The notes under the pieces are model-generated. The model made no database searches. It was not told where the DNA came from and was given only the letters and a program-made list of their open reading frames with translations. Shown here in pieces: positions 52,384-60,908 of a stretch of DNA of 64,000 nt. The stretch spans positions 62,001 through 126,000 of the forward strand of contig CAWKEY010000023.1 of NCBI GenBank assembly GCA_963848675.1, given 5' to 3'. The position numbers were made by a program, and so were the translations under genes. The stretch comes from CAWKEY01 sp963848675. GTDB lineage: Bacteria; Pseudomonadota; Gammaproteobacteria; Methylococcales; Methylomonadaceae. Position 1 is the first letter of the stretch; each line of letters begins with the position of its first letter.

Positions 52384-53985
52384 ATGATACATAAACACAA
52401 ACAATATTATCTGCGTCATCTGAAAGATGATATTCCCGCTGGAATCGTGGTGTTTTTGGTGGCCTTACCCTTGTGCCTGGGGATAGCGCTGGCATCAGGA
52501 GCGCCCTTATTTTCCGGCTTGATCGGCGGCCTGGTCGGGGGGCTCGTTGTCGCTTGGTTTAGTGGTTCTCAACTGGCTGTTTCGGGCCCGGCTGCCGGTT
52601 TAACCGTCATTGTTTTCAATGCCATTGAAACCCTCGGCAGTTTTCAAGGTTTGCTGATTGCCAGTGTGATAGCGGGCATTTTGCAGCTGGTATTGGGGTT
52701 CCTAAGAGCCGGGATCATTGGCGCTTTTTTTCCATCTGCGGTCATTGAAGGCATGCTGGCGGCGATCGGTTTGATTTTGATTATCAAGCAGTTCCCCCAT
52801 GCCACCGGATATCACGCCCATTTCGAGGGCGATGAGAGCTACATGCAGGATACTGCCAAATCCAGCTTTATTGAAGTATTCGATGCGTTTGGTGTGATAT
52901 CTCCAGGTTCGGTTGTGATTAGCGTGGTGGCATTGGTCGTGTTGATTTTATGGGGCACGGCATGGTTTAAAAAACAAAAACTGCTAAAACTGATCCCCGG
53001 CCCATTGATGGCAGTCGTATGGGGCGTTGGCTACAACGGAGTTACCCTGCAGTTCGCGCCTGAGTGGGCGGTAACTGGCCAACACTTGGTCCACTTGCCT
53101 GTTTCGGATCAAGCCAGCGATTTCTTCAATAACTTTGTATTGCCAGACCCCAGCTATCTCGGCCATCTTGGCAATCCGCAGGTTTATGTGGTCGCCGTAA
53201 CCATTGCGATTATCGCCAGCCTGGAAACTCTACTGAGTCTGGAAGCGACTGAAAAACTGGATCCATTGAAACGTCTGGCGTCTACCAACCGAGAGCTGAA
53301 GGCGCAAGGCGTCGGCAATATTATCAGCGGTTTAATTGGCGGCTTGCCAATAACCGCCGTTATCGTCCGCAGTTCGGCCAACATCAACGCAGGCGGACAA
53401 ACCCGTGTCGCCTGTTTCACTCATGGGGTGTTTTTGTTGCTCAGCGTCATGTTTTTGTCGCACTACCTGAACTATATCCCTCTCGCCTGTTTAGCAGCAA
53501 TTCTATTGCATACCGGCTATAAGCTGGCCAATCCGGTATTATTCAGGAAGTTTTACCAAAAAGGCATGAGTCAATTTCTGCCTTTCGTCATCACCGTGAT
53601 CGCGATTCTGGTAACCGACTTATTAAAGGGCATGGCCATAGGTATGGTTATAGGTCTGTTTTTTGTCATCAGGGCCAATTATCACGCCGCCATTACGCTC
53701 ATTCAAGATGGCTCGCACTATCTGTTATCACTGAACAAGGATGTTTCTTTTCTGAACAAAGCCTTATTAAGAAAATTTATTTTGAGCATACCGGAGCAAT
53801 GCACAGTCACCATCGATGCCAGCAAAGCCAAATTTATTGATCACGATATTATGGAAACGATTGAAGATTTTCTGGCTGCCGCGCCGGATGGCAATATTTC
53901 AGTCGAGGTCATTGAGCTGCACGGCAAGGATAAAATCAATAAACACGAAGCGATGGTGATAGTAAACGTAAATGGCGATGCGTAA
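52384..53985 (+). CDS. SulP-family anion transporter (bicarbonate/sulfate type) with STAS domain
   Basis: A 533-residue carrier with about 14 membrane helices (LKDDIPAGIVVFLVALPLCL; SGSQLAVSGPAAGLTVIVFN; VIEGMLAAIGLILIIKQ; ANRELKAQG-type segment STNRELKAQGVGNIISGLIG). A C-terminal STAS domain (about 435-530) includes TIDASKAKFIDHD. BicA-type members import bicarbonate with sodium; others carry sulfate. The paralogue that follows carries a fused carbonic anhydrase, which favours an inorganic-carbon role here, by inference. Confidence 0.85.
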   Translation: MIHKHKQYYLRHLKDDIPAGIVVFLVALPLCLGIALASGAPLFSGLIGGLVGGLVVAWFSGSQLAVSGPAAGLTVIVFNAIETLGSFQGLLIASVIAGILQLVLGFLRAGIIGAFFPSAVIEGMLAAIGLILIIKQFPHATGYHAHFEGDESYMQDTAKSSFIEVFDAFGVISPGSVVISVVALVVLILWGTAWFKKQKLLKLIPGPLMAVVWGVGYNGVTLQFAPEWAVTGQHLVHLPVSDQASDFFNNFVLPDPSYLGHLGNPQVYVVAVTIAIIASLETLLSLEATEKLDPLKRLASTNRELKAQGVGNIISGLIGGLPITAVIVRSSANINAGGQTRVACFTHGVFLLLSVMFLSHYLNYIPLACLAAILLHTGYKLANPVLFRKFYQKGMSQFLPFVITVIAILVTDLLKGMAIGMVIGLFFVIRANYHAAITLIQDGSHYLLSLNKDVSFLNKALLRKFILSIPEQCTVTIDASKAKFIDHDIMETIEDFLAAAPDGNISVEVIELHGKDKINKHEAMVIVNVNGDA

Positions 53986-53993
53986 AGATACTC

Positions 53994-54028
53994 AGTAATG
54001 CGCAAGTTATTTGATACGCGTACCTAAG
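53994..54028 (+). repeat. Internally deleted copy of the palindromic element (ends only)
   Basis: AGTAATGCGCAAGTTATTTGATACGCGTACCTAAG consists of the left terminal 9-10 bases of the element joined to its right terminal about 24 bases, with the roughly 95-bp palindromic core missing. It lies between the two SulP genes. Compare the full copy at 5900-6029. Confidence 0.65.
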
Positions 54029-54093
54029 CACCACGGTAGCCGCGTGTTTTGAACAAAAACGACTACAACATTCACAGCGGTAAAATTGATTTT

Positions 54094-56325
54094 ATGAAAA
54101 CAAAAGCCATACAAATACCGATCGATACAAGCCCCCAAGTTAACAATGGCGGCCTGTTTGCCAACCTGAAATACGATCTTCCAGCAGGCATTGCGGTTTT
54201 TCTGGTCTCAATACCCTTATCATTAGGAATAGCGCTGGCGTCCGGTGCGCCGCTGTTCTCGGGATTGATTGCCGGGATCATAGGCGGCCTGATAGTGGCG
54301 CCATTAAGCGGCTCTGCGCTGGGCATCAGCGGCCCAACCGCCGGTCTTGCCATCATTGTCTTGTCGGCCATTGAAAAACTGGGGTTCAATGGCTTTTTAC
54401 TCGCCCTGTTCGTGGCCGGTGTTTTCCAAATTATCATGGGGCTGTCTAAAGCCGGCGTTATTGCCTATTACTTTCCGTCATCCGTTATCAACGGCATGTT
54501 GTCGGGTATAGGCATCATTCTCTTTCTCAAGCAAATTCCTCATGCCCTGGGCTATGACCGTGACTACGAGGGCGATACCTCCTTTTTTCAGGCTGACAGC
54601 TACTCGTCTTTTTCTGAACTGGCGAATATGCTGGAATTTAGTTCGCCTACGGCGATTATGATTGCGCTGATATCGCTGGCGATTCTTATTTTATGGGAAC
54701 AGCCGTTTATGAAACAGCACCGGCTTTTTCAACTGTTCCAGGGAGTTTTAGCGGCAATTTTGGGAGGTGTGTTAATCAATCAAGGTCTACAAAATTTTTA
54801 TCCTGAGCTGGCCTTGGGCGGTAATCATCTGGTCATGTTACCGGTACTGCAACAGCCCAGTGACTTATGGAGTCAGCTGCATTACCCAGATTTTTCCCAG
54901 CTCGACACTCCGGCCATTTACCTGACCGCATTAACCCTGGCGGTTGTCGCCAGTTTGAAGACGCTGCTGTCTTTGGAAGCGGTTGATAAAATGGATCCTG
55001 ATAAAAGAGTGACTTCCGCTAACCGGGAGCTGATTGTTCAGGGCATCGGCAATGCCTGCAGCGGCTTGCTGGGGGGACTTCCGCTGGCGCAAGTTATTGT
55101 ACGTAGCTCCACTAATATTCAATCCGGCGCAAAATCCAAGGCGTCCGGGATCATCTATGGACTGCTGTTGCTGGTTGCCGTCATTTTTATCCCAACGCTG
55201 CTCAACAAAATCCCTTTAGCGAGTCTGGCGAGCGTATTACTGCTGGTCGGTTATAAATTGATCCGTCCAAAAGCTTTTAAAATCATGTACACAGCCGGTA
55301 TGTATCATTTCATTCCGTTCTGCGTGACGATTTTGGGCATGGTTTTTACCGACCTGCTGATTGGTCTTGCTATTGGCCTGATCACCGCCTTGTTTTCGAT
55401 CCTGCTGGAAAATTATAAAAGCGCTTTTTATCTGAATGAGTCACATATCGGCAATAAAACCATACTCCGGTTATCCGAACATGTGTCGTTTTTAAATAAA
55501 GCCAATATTCAACAAACCTTTGAGCAGCAGCCCGATTATTCAGAAGTAGTCATTGATGCCACGCGTTCGAAATACATTGATTACGATGTCTTTGAAATCA
55601 TTGAAAACTTCAAAATCGAGGCACAACGCAAGCATATCAAGCTAAGCGTTGAAAACCTGCGCGGTTATGGTGTGCTGGAGCCGGTTGAAAATGCTCGTGC
55701 GCCCACCTATGACGCCCAGCAAGCATTGACACCGGCTAAAGTCTTGGCAGTGCTGAAAGAAGGTAATGAGCGCTTTGTTAATAATTTGAAATCACACCGC
55801 AATTTACTGGAGCAGGTTAACGACACCCGGCAAGGACAATTTCCCATCGCGATTATTCTGAGTTGCATGGATTCACGCACCTCCGTTGAACTCATCTTCG
55901 ATCAGGGCCTGGGCGATGTATTCAGTGCGCGGGTTGCGGGCAATGTCATTAATGACGACATTCTGGGCAGCATGGAATACGCCTGCAAGCTGGCAGGCTC
56001 GAAGTTGATCGTGGTGCTGGGTCATTCGCATTGTGGCGCAATCATGGGTGCTTGCGCCAATGTGGAACTGGATCACCTCACCGGACTATTACAGAAAATA
56101 AAACCGGCTGTTGATGCTGTACACGCCGAAGAATCGGTACAAATCACTGCTAATGATGCCGGCGTCGTGCAAAAAGTGGCCGATAAAAATGTGCAACTGA
56201 CCGTCGAACAAATCAGCAGAAAAAGCCCTGTGCTGGACGCCCTCGTGAAAAGCGGTGACATTGGCATCGTTGGTGCCATGTACGACATTGAAACCGGAAA
56301 AGTGAAATTTTATGCTGATGTCTAA
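54094..56325 (+). CDS. SulP transporter fused to a beta-carbonic anhydrase
   Basis: A 743-residue protein. The start is ATG 54094; the in-frame TTG at 54049 is less likely. Residues about 25-545 are a SulP carrier with STAS domain, parallel to the preceding gene (YDLPAGIAVFLVSIPLSLGI; LGISGPTAGLAIIVLSA; SANRELIVQG). The C-terminal about 560-743 is a beta-carbonic anhydrase. ILSCMDSRTSVEL gives Cys591, Asp593 and Arg595, and VLGHSHCGAIMGA gives His644 and Cys647, the zinc set. Such fusions could link anion import with CO2/bicarbonate interconversion at the inner membrane. Confidence 0.92.
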   Translation: MKTKAIQIPIDTSPQVNNGGLFANLKYDLPAGIAVFLVSIPLSLGIALASGAPLFSGLIAGIIGGLIVAPLSGSALGISGPTAGLAIIVLSAIEKLGFNGFLLALFVAGVFQIIMGLSKAGVIAYYFPSSVINGMLSGIGIILFLKQIPHALGYDRDYEGDTSFFQADSYSSFSELANMLEFSSPTAIMIALISLAILILWEQPFMKQHRLFQLFQGVLAAILGGVLINQGLQNFYPELALGGNHLVMLPVLQQPSDLWSQLHYPDFSQLDTPAIYLTALTLAVVASLKTLLSLEAVDKMDPDKRVTSANRELIVQGIGNACSGLLGGLPLAQVIVRSSTNIQSGAKSKASGIIYGLLLLVAVIFIPTLLNKIPLASLASVLLLVGYKLIRPKAFKIMYTAGMYHFIPFCVTILGMVFTDLLIGLAIGLITALFSILLENYKSAFYLNESHIGNKTILRLSEHVSFLNKANIQQTFEQQPDYSEVVIDATRSKYIDYDVFEIIENFKIEAQRKHIKLSVENLRGYGVLEPVENARAPTYDAQQALTPAKVLAVLKEGNERFVNNLKSHRNLLEQVNDTRQGQFPIAIILSCMDSRTSVELIFDQGLGDVFSARVAGNVINDDILGSMEYACKLAGSKLIVVLGHSHCGAIMGACANVELDHLTGLLQKIKPAVDAVHAEESVQITANDAGVVQKVADKNVQLTVEQISRKSPVLDALVKSGDIGIVGAMYDIETGKVKFYADV

Positions 56326-56396
56326 CACCACTGTACACAGTGCCGCTGCATTCGTAATGCATTTTATTGAGTAAGGTATATTTTTAGGAGTAGACC

Positions 56397-56810
56397 ATGA
56401 TTCCCTTAAATAATCGAAAAATACTGATCCGAATCATACTGGCCGGTATGCTTATAATGTTCTATGACGTGATATTGGACTCACTGTTCTCAGTCGTGCA
56501 TATTGCTTTCGAGTGGTTCGAGCTGGCTCTTGAGCATCTCATCGAGCATTTATTTCATACTACCCGCCAACAAAGCCAAATCATCGTCTTTTATCTGCTA
56601 TGGCTCATGGCGCTTTACCCGCTCTATTGGCTATGGCGTGCGTTGCCCAATTTTTTTAATCAGCTCAAAGAGCGGCTTGTTGCGTCCGTCTCGCAGTACA
56701 AATCCTCCATTATCCGTTACTGGGGAGAGCAGTCTTCAATCCAGAAAATAAAGTGGGCTACCTCTTTTGCGCTGAGTATATCCTGCCTGAGCCTTTTTGC
56801 CTTCAGTTGA
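56397..56810 (+). CDS. Hypothetical membrane protein following the SulP-CA gene
   Basis: A 137-residue protein with three hydrophobic helices (about 10-30, 60-80, 118-135). The central segment AFEWFELALEHLIEHLFHT is rich in acidic residues and histidine. GGAG lies just before the ATG. I do not recognise the family. It starts about 70 bases after the SulP-CA stop and is followed by a hairpin terminator, so it may be the last gene of that transcript. Confidence 0.65.
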   Translation: MIPLNNRKILIRIILAGMLIMFYDVILDSLFSVVHIAFEWFELALEHLIEHLFHTTRQQSQIIVFYLLWLMALYPLYWLWRALPNFFNQLKERLVASVSQYKSSIIRYWGEQSSIQKIKWATSFALSISCLSLFAFS

Positions 56811-56818
56811 CCTTGATG

Positions 56819-56836
56819 AGCGCCCCTCAGGGCGCT
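56819..56836 (+). terminator. Hairpin after the small membrane gene
   Basis: AGCGCCC-CTCA-GGGCGCT is a perfect 7-bp GC stem 9 bases after the stop at 56810. It is followed by a pyrimidine-rich stretch but not a full T run. Confidence 0.65.
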
Positions 56837-57054
56837 TCCTGCTCTTCGAAAGCCACGCAGTTCTCCTTGTCACATATTCCAATCGTTTGTGACCTTTGTG
56901 GTAAAAATTTAGTAGTTTGCGTAATATCATTTACTGCATGCCGCACCATAAACTCAATGTAAGGTATGCAAGGCTATTTCGACCGACAAACAAATAGTAA
57001 TAAACCCGCTATGTGTTAGTGTCAGATTTTCAACCCTGAAAATAGAAGGCCGCC

Positions 57055-57380
57055 ATGAAACAGATGCCCTATCCGGAAGACTGGCCCGATATCGACACCG
57101 CGCTTTATCATCGTTCGGTGCAACTGTTCAGTGCCGTCAAAAACCTGCTCAGCGTCAAATGCGAACTGCATGCTGACACGCAAATATTGCAAGGCGATAT
57201 TTTCTTGTTTGATTATTTCTCCCGCTGCACACCATAACCGCTGCGCGGCACGGCATACTGATGGAAAATCTTGGCGGCACCTGGGCGGTTATTGATGGGT
57301 TTTTAATGCGCTATCTGCAACAGCCGGCCGCCCCGGCCGCAATGCCGCAATCACTATCCACACAGGAGACAGCATCATGA
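57055..57380 (+). pseudogene. Collapsed acyltransferase gene (ends retained, middle deleted)
   Basis: The 5' frame starts at an ATG and reads MKQMPYPEDWPDIDTALYHR through GDIFLFDYFSRCTP before a stop at 57235-57237. The DIFLF-x-x-FSR part resembles the entry motif (DIFLFNHFSRFE) of PlsC-like 1-acyl-glycerol-phosphate acyltransferases. A second frame is open from about 57213 and reads HGILMENLGGTWAVIDGFLM; it ends at TGA 57378-57380, overlapping the next ATG exactly as a coupled upstream gene would. The large catalytic middle is absent and the ends are out of frame. I infer an intact ancestor co-transcribed with the beta-oxidation genes. Confidence 0.55.
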
Positions 57381-58519
57381 AAAACGTCATCATCGCAGGT
57401 TATGCCAGATCACCGTTTACCCCGGCATACAAAGGCGCACTCACCGGTGTCAGGCCGGATGATTTGGCTGCTCAGGTGGTCAAGGCGCTGGTTGAAAAAA
57501 GCGGCATCAATCCTAACGATATCGAAGACTTGATTTTAGGCTGCGCCTTCCCCGAAGGCGAACAAGGCCTCAATCTGGCGCGGATGATCGTGTATTTAGC
57601 GGGATTGCCGGTCAGTGTTGCCGGGGTCACCGTCAACCGTTTTTGCGGTTCCTCGATGCAAGCCATTCATATTGCCGCCGGCGCCATCAACATGAACGCC
57701 GGGGAGGCGTTTATCTGCGCCGGGGTAGAATCGATGACCCGGGTACCGATGGGCGGCTTCAACACCCTGCCCCATCCAGGACTTTACAAGCAGTATCCAC
57801 AGGCTTATATCAGCATGGGCGAAACGGCGGAAAACCTGGCGCGCACATATCACATCCCGCGCGCCGAACAGGATGCCTTTGCCCTGGACAGTCAGCAGAA
57901 AGCCCATGCCGCCCAACAGCAAGGCCGGTTTGCCGATGAAATCATTCCAATTATCACACACAAAAGCGAGCGCATCGACAGGGACGGCTGCCTGCGCCCT
58001 GAATCGACTCTGCAAGCAATGGCCGAACTCAATCCTTCCTTTCTGCAAAACGGCAGCGTTACCGCCGCCACTTCCTCGCCGCTCACCGATGGGGCGGCAG
58101 CCGTGCTGGTATGTAGCGAAGCCTATGCCGACGCGCACGGCCTGCCCAAGCTGGCGCGCATCAAGGCCATTGCCGTGTCCGCCTGTTTGCCGGAGATCAT
58201 GGGCATCGGCCCGGTTGCGGCGACCCACAAAGCCTTGCAGCGGGCGGCTTTAACGCTGCCCGACATCGACCTCGTCGAATTGAACGAAGCCTTTGCCGCG
58301 CAAGCCTTGGCCGTATTAAAGGATTTACCGGTCCCGGCGGACAAGCTCAATCTTGACGGCGGCGCCATTGCTCTGGGGCATCCCCTCGGCGCGACCGGCG
58401 CGCGCATCACCGGCAAGGCCGCAAGCCTGCTGCAACGCGAGCACAAGCAATTTGCCCTGGCCACCCAATGCATCGGCGGCGGCCAGGGCATTGCAACCAT
58501 TCTGGAGGCGGTATCATGA
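57377..58519 (+). CDS. Acetyl-CoA C-acyltransferase (thiolase, FadA/FadI type)
   Basis: A 380-residue thiolase that cleaves 3-ketoacyl-CoA in beta-oxidation. The nucleophile is Cys90 in NRFCGSSMQAIHIAA. ALGHPLGATGARI provides the catalytic histidine, and CIGGGQGIA the second cysteine. VELNEAFAAQ is also typical. It is coupled by ATGA overlap to the frame of the decayed acyltransferase upstream and by a similar overlap to the following dehydrogenase. Base composition is more GC-rich than the nqr region. Confidence 0.93.
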   Translation: MKNVIIAGYARSPFTPAYKGALTGVRPDDLAAQVVKALVEKSGINPNDIEDLILGCAFPEGEQGLNLARMIVYLAGLPVSVAGVTVNRFCGSSMQAIHIAAGAINMNAGEAFICAGVESMTRVPMGGFNTLPHPGLYKQYPQAYISMGETAENLARTYHIPRAEQDAFALDSQQKAHAAQQQGRFADEIIPIITHKSERIDRDGCLRPESTLQAMAELNPSFLQNGSVTAATSSPLTDGAAAVLVCSEAYADAHGLPKLARIKAIAVSACLPEIMGIGPVAATHKALQRAALTLPDIDLVELNEAFAAQALAVLKDLPVPADKLNLDGGAIALGHPLGATGARITGKAASLLQREHKQFALATQCIGGGQGIATILEAVS

Positions 58520-60828
58520 ACATCGAAAAAGCCGCGGTGATCGGCGCGGGCGTCATGGGCGCAGGCATCGCCGCACACCTTGCCAATGCCGGGATTCCGG
58601 TCGATTTACTGGATATCGTCCCCAAGCAGGGCGGCAACCGCAACGCCATCGCCGAATCCGCCGTCGCGAAAATGCTGAACACCGAACCTTCGCCGTTTAT
58701 GCATCCGGACAACGCCCGTCTCATCAGCCCCGGCAACACCGGAGACGATTTAGGCCGGCTGGCCCAGGCCGATTGGGTGATTGAAGCGGTGATCGAAAAC
58801 CCGGCTATCAAACAGGCCTTGTATCAGCAGCTGGATCAGGTCTGCCGCCCGGATACGCTGATTTCGTCCAACACTTCGACGCTGCCGCTCAGTGTTTTAA
58901 CCCGCAACCAGACAGACAGCTTTAAGCGGCGCTTCATGATTACGCATTTCTTCAATCCACCGCGTTACATGCGTTTATTGGAGCTGGTCAGCTCACCCGA
59001 ACTGAACCCCGGATTATTGAAAAGCGTGCAAACTTTCGCCGATGTCAGACTGGGTAAAGGCTGCGTACTCTGTAACGATACCCCGGGCTTTATCGCCAAC
59101 CGCATCGGCACTTTCTGGATACAAACAGCCTTGCTCGAAGCCATCGCCCGAAATCTGACCATAGAGCAATGCGATGCCGCGATGAGTTTGTTCGGTATTC
59201 CCAGAACCGGCGTGTTCGGCTTGCTGGATTTGGTCGGCATCGATCTGCTGCCGCATATTCTGGAAAGCTTTAGACAAACATTAGCCGCCAATGACCGTTT
59301 GCGCGCCATTGCCACCGTGCCGGCACTGTTGCAGTCGATGATTGCCGACGGTTACACCGGCCGCAAAGGCAAAGGCGGTTTTTATCGCCTGCAGCCGGAC
59401 TGTGGCCCAAAAATCAAAGAATCCATAAACTTGCAAAGCGGTGCATACCGGCCCAGCGAGAAGTTCCAAATCAAAGGCGTCGGCCATCACCCGGATGCGC
59501 TCAAAAGCTTTTTATCCGGTTCCAATGCGCTCAATCAATACAGCTGGCAGGTCCTGTCGGAAACCTTCTGCTATGCCGCCCAGCTGATCCCGGAAATCGC
59601 CGATGGCATTGTCGCGGTCGATGCCGCTATGCGTCTGGGCTATAACTGGCGCTACGGCCCGTTTGAGCTGCTCGATCGGCTTGGGGTGAACTGGTTCGTC
59701 GATCAGCTGCACAACCGCAATCTACCTGTTCCCGCGCTACTGGCGGACCGGCAAAGCCTGTACCGCAGCGAAGGTGACGCACTGCAATTTAAGGATACCG
59801 CCAACCAGTATCGGCCGGTGCAGTACCCAGCAGGAATTTTATTGTTAAGCGACATTAAACGCCGCAGTCAGGCCTTATTAAGCAATGCTTCGGCCAGTCT
59901 CTGGGACGCCGGCGACGGCATTGCCTGCCTGGAATTTCACAGCAAAATGAACACGCTTGATCCAGACAGCCTGGAGCTGATTCAACAAAGCATCGGCGTC
60001 GTCAAACAAGGCTTTAAAGGTCTGGTTATTTACAACGAAGCCGAGCATTTTTCTGCCGGCGCTAATCTGACCTTGCTAGCCCCGGCGCTGAAGCAACAAG
60101 ACTGGGAAACAATCGCAGGCATCATCAAACTCGGCCAGACTAGCTATCAGATGCTCAAACTGGCGCCCTTCCCGGTGGTCGGCGCGCCCTCCGGTCTGGC
60201 GCTGGGCGGCGGCTGCGAAATCCTGCTGCACTGCGACGCCATTCAAGCCCATGCCGAACTTTACATGGGCCTGGTTGAAACCGGCGTCGGTTTGGTGCCG
60301 GGCTGGGGCGGCTGCAAGGAATTACTGCGCCGCTGGCTAAGCTTTGCCAAACGCCCCGGCGGCCCCATGCCGCCTATCGCCCAAACTTTTGAAACCATTG
60401 GCCTTGCCAAGGTTTCACAATCGGCGCAGCACGCCAAAGAATTACTGTACTTGGCCCAAAATGACGGCATCACCATGAACAAAGACCGGCTCTTGGCCGA
60501 TGCCAAGACCCTGGCGCTGGCCTTGGTAGCCGGCTATCAGCCGCCAAAACCCTTTGTGTATCAGCTACCGGGCGCGTCCGCTCGCGCCGCCATGGACATG
60601 GCCGTGCAAAACTTGCATAAAGCCGGCAAAGCGAGCGAGTACGATGTGGAAATCTCCGGGCAGCTGGCCCATGTGTTAAGCGGCGGCAATACCGACATCA
60701 CCATGCCATTAACCGAACAAAACCTGTTGGATTTAGAACTGGAAGCCTTTTTATACCTGGTCAAGCAACCTGGCACCCAGGCAAGACTGGAACACATGCT
60801 GAAAACCGGCAAACCGCTCAGGAATTAA
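58516..60828 (+). CDS. 3-Hydroxyacyl-CoA dehydrogenase / enoyl-CoA hydratase fusion (FadN-like order)
   Basis: A 770-residue protein whose first domain is the NAD-dependent dehydrogenase (VIGAGVMGAGIAAHLANAG with GxGxxG at 10-15; NTSTLPLS; THFFNPPRYMRLLELV; RKGKGGFY). The hydratase domain follows in the C-terminal third (AEHFSAGANLTLLAP and GGGCEILLHCDAIQA, then VETGVGLVPGWGG). This order is the reverse of E. coli FadB and matches FadN-type proteins. The start ATG 58516 overlaps the thiolase stop by 4 bases. It catalyses two middle steps of fatty-acid beta-oxidation. Confidence 0.92.
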   Translation: MNIEKAAVIGAGVMGAGIAAHLANAGIPVDLLDIVPKQGGNRNAIAESAVAKMLNTEPSPFMHPDNARLISPGNTGDDLGRLAQADWVIEAVIENPAIKQALYQQLDQVCRPDTLISSNTSTLPLSVLTRNQTDSFKRRFMITHFFNPPRYMRLLELVSSPELNPGLLKSVQTFADVRLGKGCVLCNDTPGFIANRIGTFWIQTALLEAIARNLTIEQCDAAMSLFGIPRTGVFGLLDLVGIDLLPHILESFRQTLAANDRLRAIATVPALLQSMIADGYTGRKGKGGFYRLQPDCGPKIKESINLQSGAYRPSEKFQIKGVGHHPDALKSFLSGSNALNQYSWQVLSETFCYAAQLIPEIADGIVAVDAAMRLGYNWRYGPFELLDRLGVNWFVDQLHNRNLPVPALLADRQSLYRSEGDALQFKDTANQYRPVQYPAGILLLSDIKRRSQALLSNASASLWDAGDGIACLEFHSKMNTLDPDSLELIQQSIGVVKQGFKGLVIYNEAEHFSAGANLTLLAPALKQQDWETIAGIIKLGQTSYQMLKLAPFPVVGAPSGLALGGGCEILLHCDAIQAHAELYMGLVETGVGLVPGWGGCKELLRRWLSFAKRPGGPMPPIAQTFETIGLAKVSQSAQHAKELLYLAQNDGITMNKDRLLADAKTLALALVAGYQPPKPFVYQLPGASARAAMDMAVQNLHKAGKASEYDVEISGQLAHVLSGGNTDITMPLTEQNLLDLELEAFLYLVKQPGTQARLEHMLKTGKPLRN

Positions 60829-60908
60829 GCATAAGCTCGTGCCAGGAGACATTGGCCGCGTCAATCGAGGGCAAGGGCCCTGGCACTATCAATACACTGG
60901 AGCACACC

